Assembly: GCA_024742655.1 (NCBI GenBank)
Contig: JANSYB010000160.1
Location: 1 to 6,076 of the forward strand
DNA: 6,076 nucleotides
Reading direction: 5' to 3'
Source: Paracoccaceae bacterium
Lineage (GTDB): Bacteria > Pseudomonadota > Alphaproteobacteria > Rhodobacterales > Rhodobacteraceae
Of this stretch, positions 5,746 through 6,076 are shown one piece after another; position 1 is the stretch's first letter, and each line of letters begins with the position of its first letter. Position numbers and translations under genes: made by a program. The notes beneath the pieces were generated by a model. The model did not search any database. It was not told the origin of the DNA and worked only from the letters and a program-made list of their open reading frames with translations.

Positions 5746-6076
5746 TCAATCCACCACGCGGCAGGTCAGGTTGATCCGCCCGGGATTATCAAGCAACGTC
5801 GACGTTCCCGGCTTGATCCGGTCGATTCCATGATAGGTCAGCCGTGCGTCACCACCCATGACCACCACATCGCCGGATTGCAACCAGATCGACTCGGTCT
5901 TGCCGCCGCGCGTTTGGTTTCCAATCCGGAACAACCCGTCATCACCCAGTGAAACCGACAGAACCGGCCAACTGAAATCGGCCTCGTCCCGATCCTGATG
6001 CAGGCCCATGCGGGCAGCCTCGCCATAGTAATTGATCAAGCAGCAATCGGGCGCACGCGCGTCACTGACCAAGTCG
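5746..6076 (-). CDS. alkB: AlkB-family 2-oxoglutarate- and iron(II)-dependent dioxygenase, N-terminal part outside the window
   Basis: The visible 110 residues correspond to the C-terminal half of AlkB (Escherichia coli AlkB has 216), which repairs N-alkylated bases in DNA or RNA by oxidative demethylation. PDCCLINYY and MGLHQDRDEADF are followed by VLSVSLGDDGLF, GDVVVMGG and YHGIDRI. The iron ligands are the HxD pair, encoded at 6000-5998 (His) and 5994-5992 (Asp), and the distal His at 5832-5830. The final RINLTCR supplies the Arg that holds 2-oxoglutarate and the second conserved Arg. The frame is open to the right edge, and a TTG at 6072 is an internal codon rather than a start, because the family needs about 100 more residues. 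The gene converges on the SH3 protein gene with only 10 bases between the two stops and no visible terminator hairpin. It is probably an independent DNA-repair gene unrelated to the polysaccharide cluster. Confidence 0.93.
   Translation of the reverse strand, partial: DLVSDARAPDCCLINYYGEAARMGLHQDRDEADFSWPVLSVSLGDDGLFRIGNQTRGGKTESIWLQSGDVVVMGGDARLTYHGIDRIKPGTSTLLDNPGRINLTCRVVD

Overview
The window looks like chromosomal DNA of an alphaproteobacterium, most likely a member of the Rhodobacteraceae (Roseobacter group). The grounds are the moderately high G+C, the strong preference for G or C at third codon positions, and the protein sequences, above all a KpsM-type permease that resembles those of marine roseobacters. 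This placement is inference from how the proteins read; no search was run. Coding density is very high: the longest non-coding stretches are about 130 bases, so there is no gene-free gap over 300 bases. I saw no RNA genes, CRISPR arrays, insertion sequences or phage genes.

Most of the window (1-4162) is one minus-strand cluster, transcribed right to left: cysQ (3'-phosphoadenosine 5'-phosphate phosphatase) -> kdsB-like CMP-Kdo synthetase -> galU (UDP-glucose pyrophosphorylase) -> galE (UDP-glucose 4-epimerase) -> a family 2 glycosyltransferase cut by the left edge. cysQ and kdsB overlap by one base, galU and galE are 18 bases apart, and galE and the glycosyltransferase are 42 bases apart. The only sizeable gap is about 129 AT-rich bases between kdsB and galU. 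Several start codons are non-ATG (cysQ TTG, galE GTG) but are backed by Shine-Dalgarno sequences.

A compact divergent promoter region (about 4163-4296) separates cysQ from a plus-strand pair. This is a KpsM/Wzm-type ABC-2 polysaccharide exporter permease, followed with a 4-base ATGA overlap by a secreted bacterial-SH3-domain protein of unknown function. A C-terminal AlkB-type 2-oxoglutarate dioxygenase fragment lies convergent at the right edge and is probably unrelated.

Taken together the genes describe activated-sugar supply and export for a surface polysaccharide. GalU and GalE give UDP-glucose and UDP-galactose, the KdsB-like enzyme gives a CMP-activated ulosonic acid (Kdo anchors ABC-exported capsules), a glycosyltransferase builds the glycan, and KpsM moves it across the inner membrane. 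CysQ could recycle PAP from sulfate assimilation or polymer sulfation. I did not find evidence of a wholly new system. The points most worth a second look are two substitutions at normally conserved KdsB active-site positions, the export permease with no ATPase gene beside it but a coupled SH3 protein instead, and the coupling of cysQ to kdsB.
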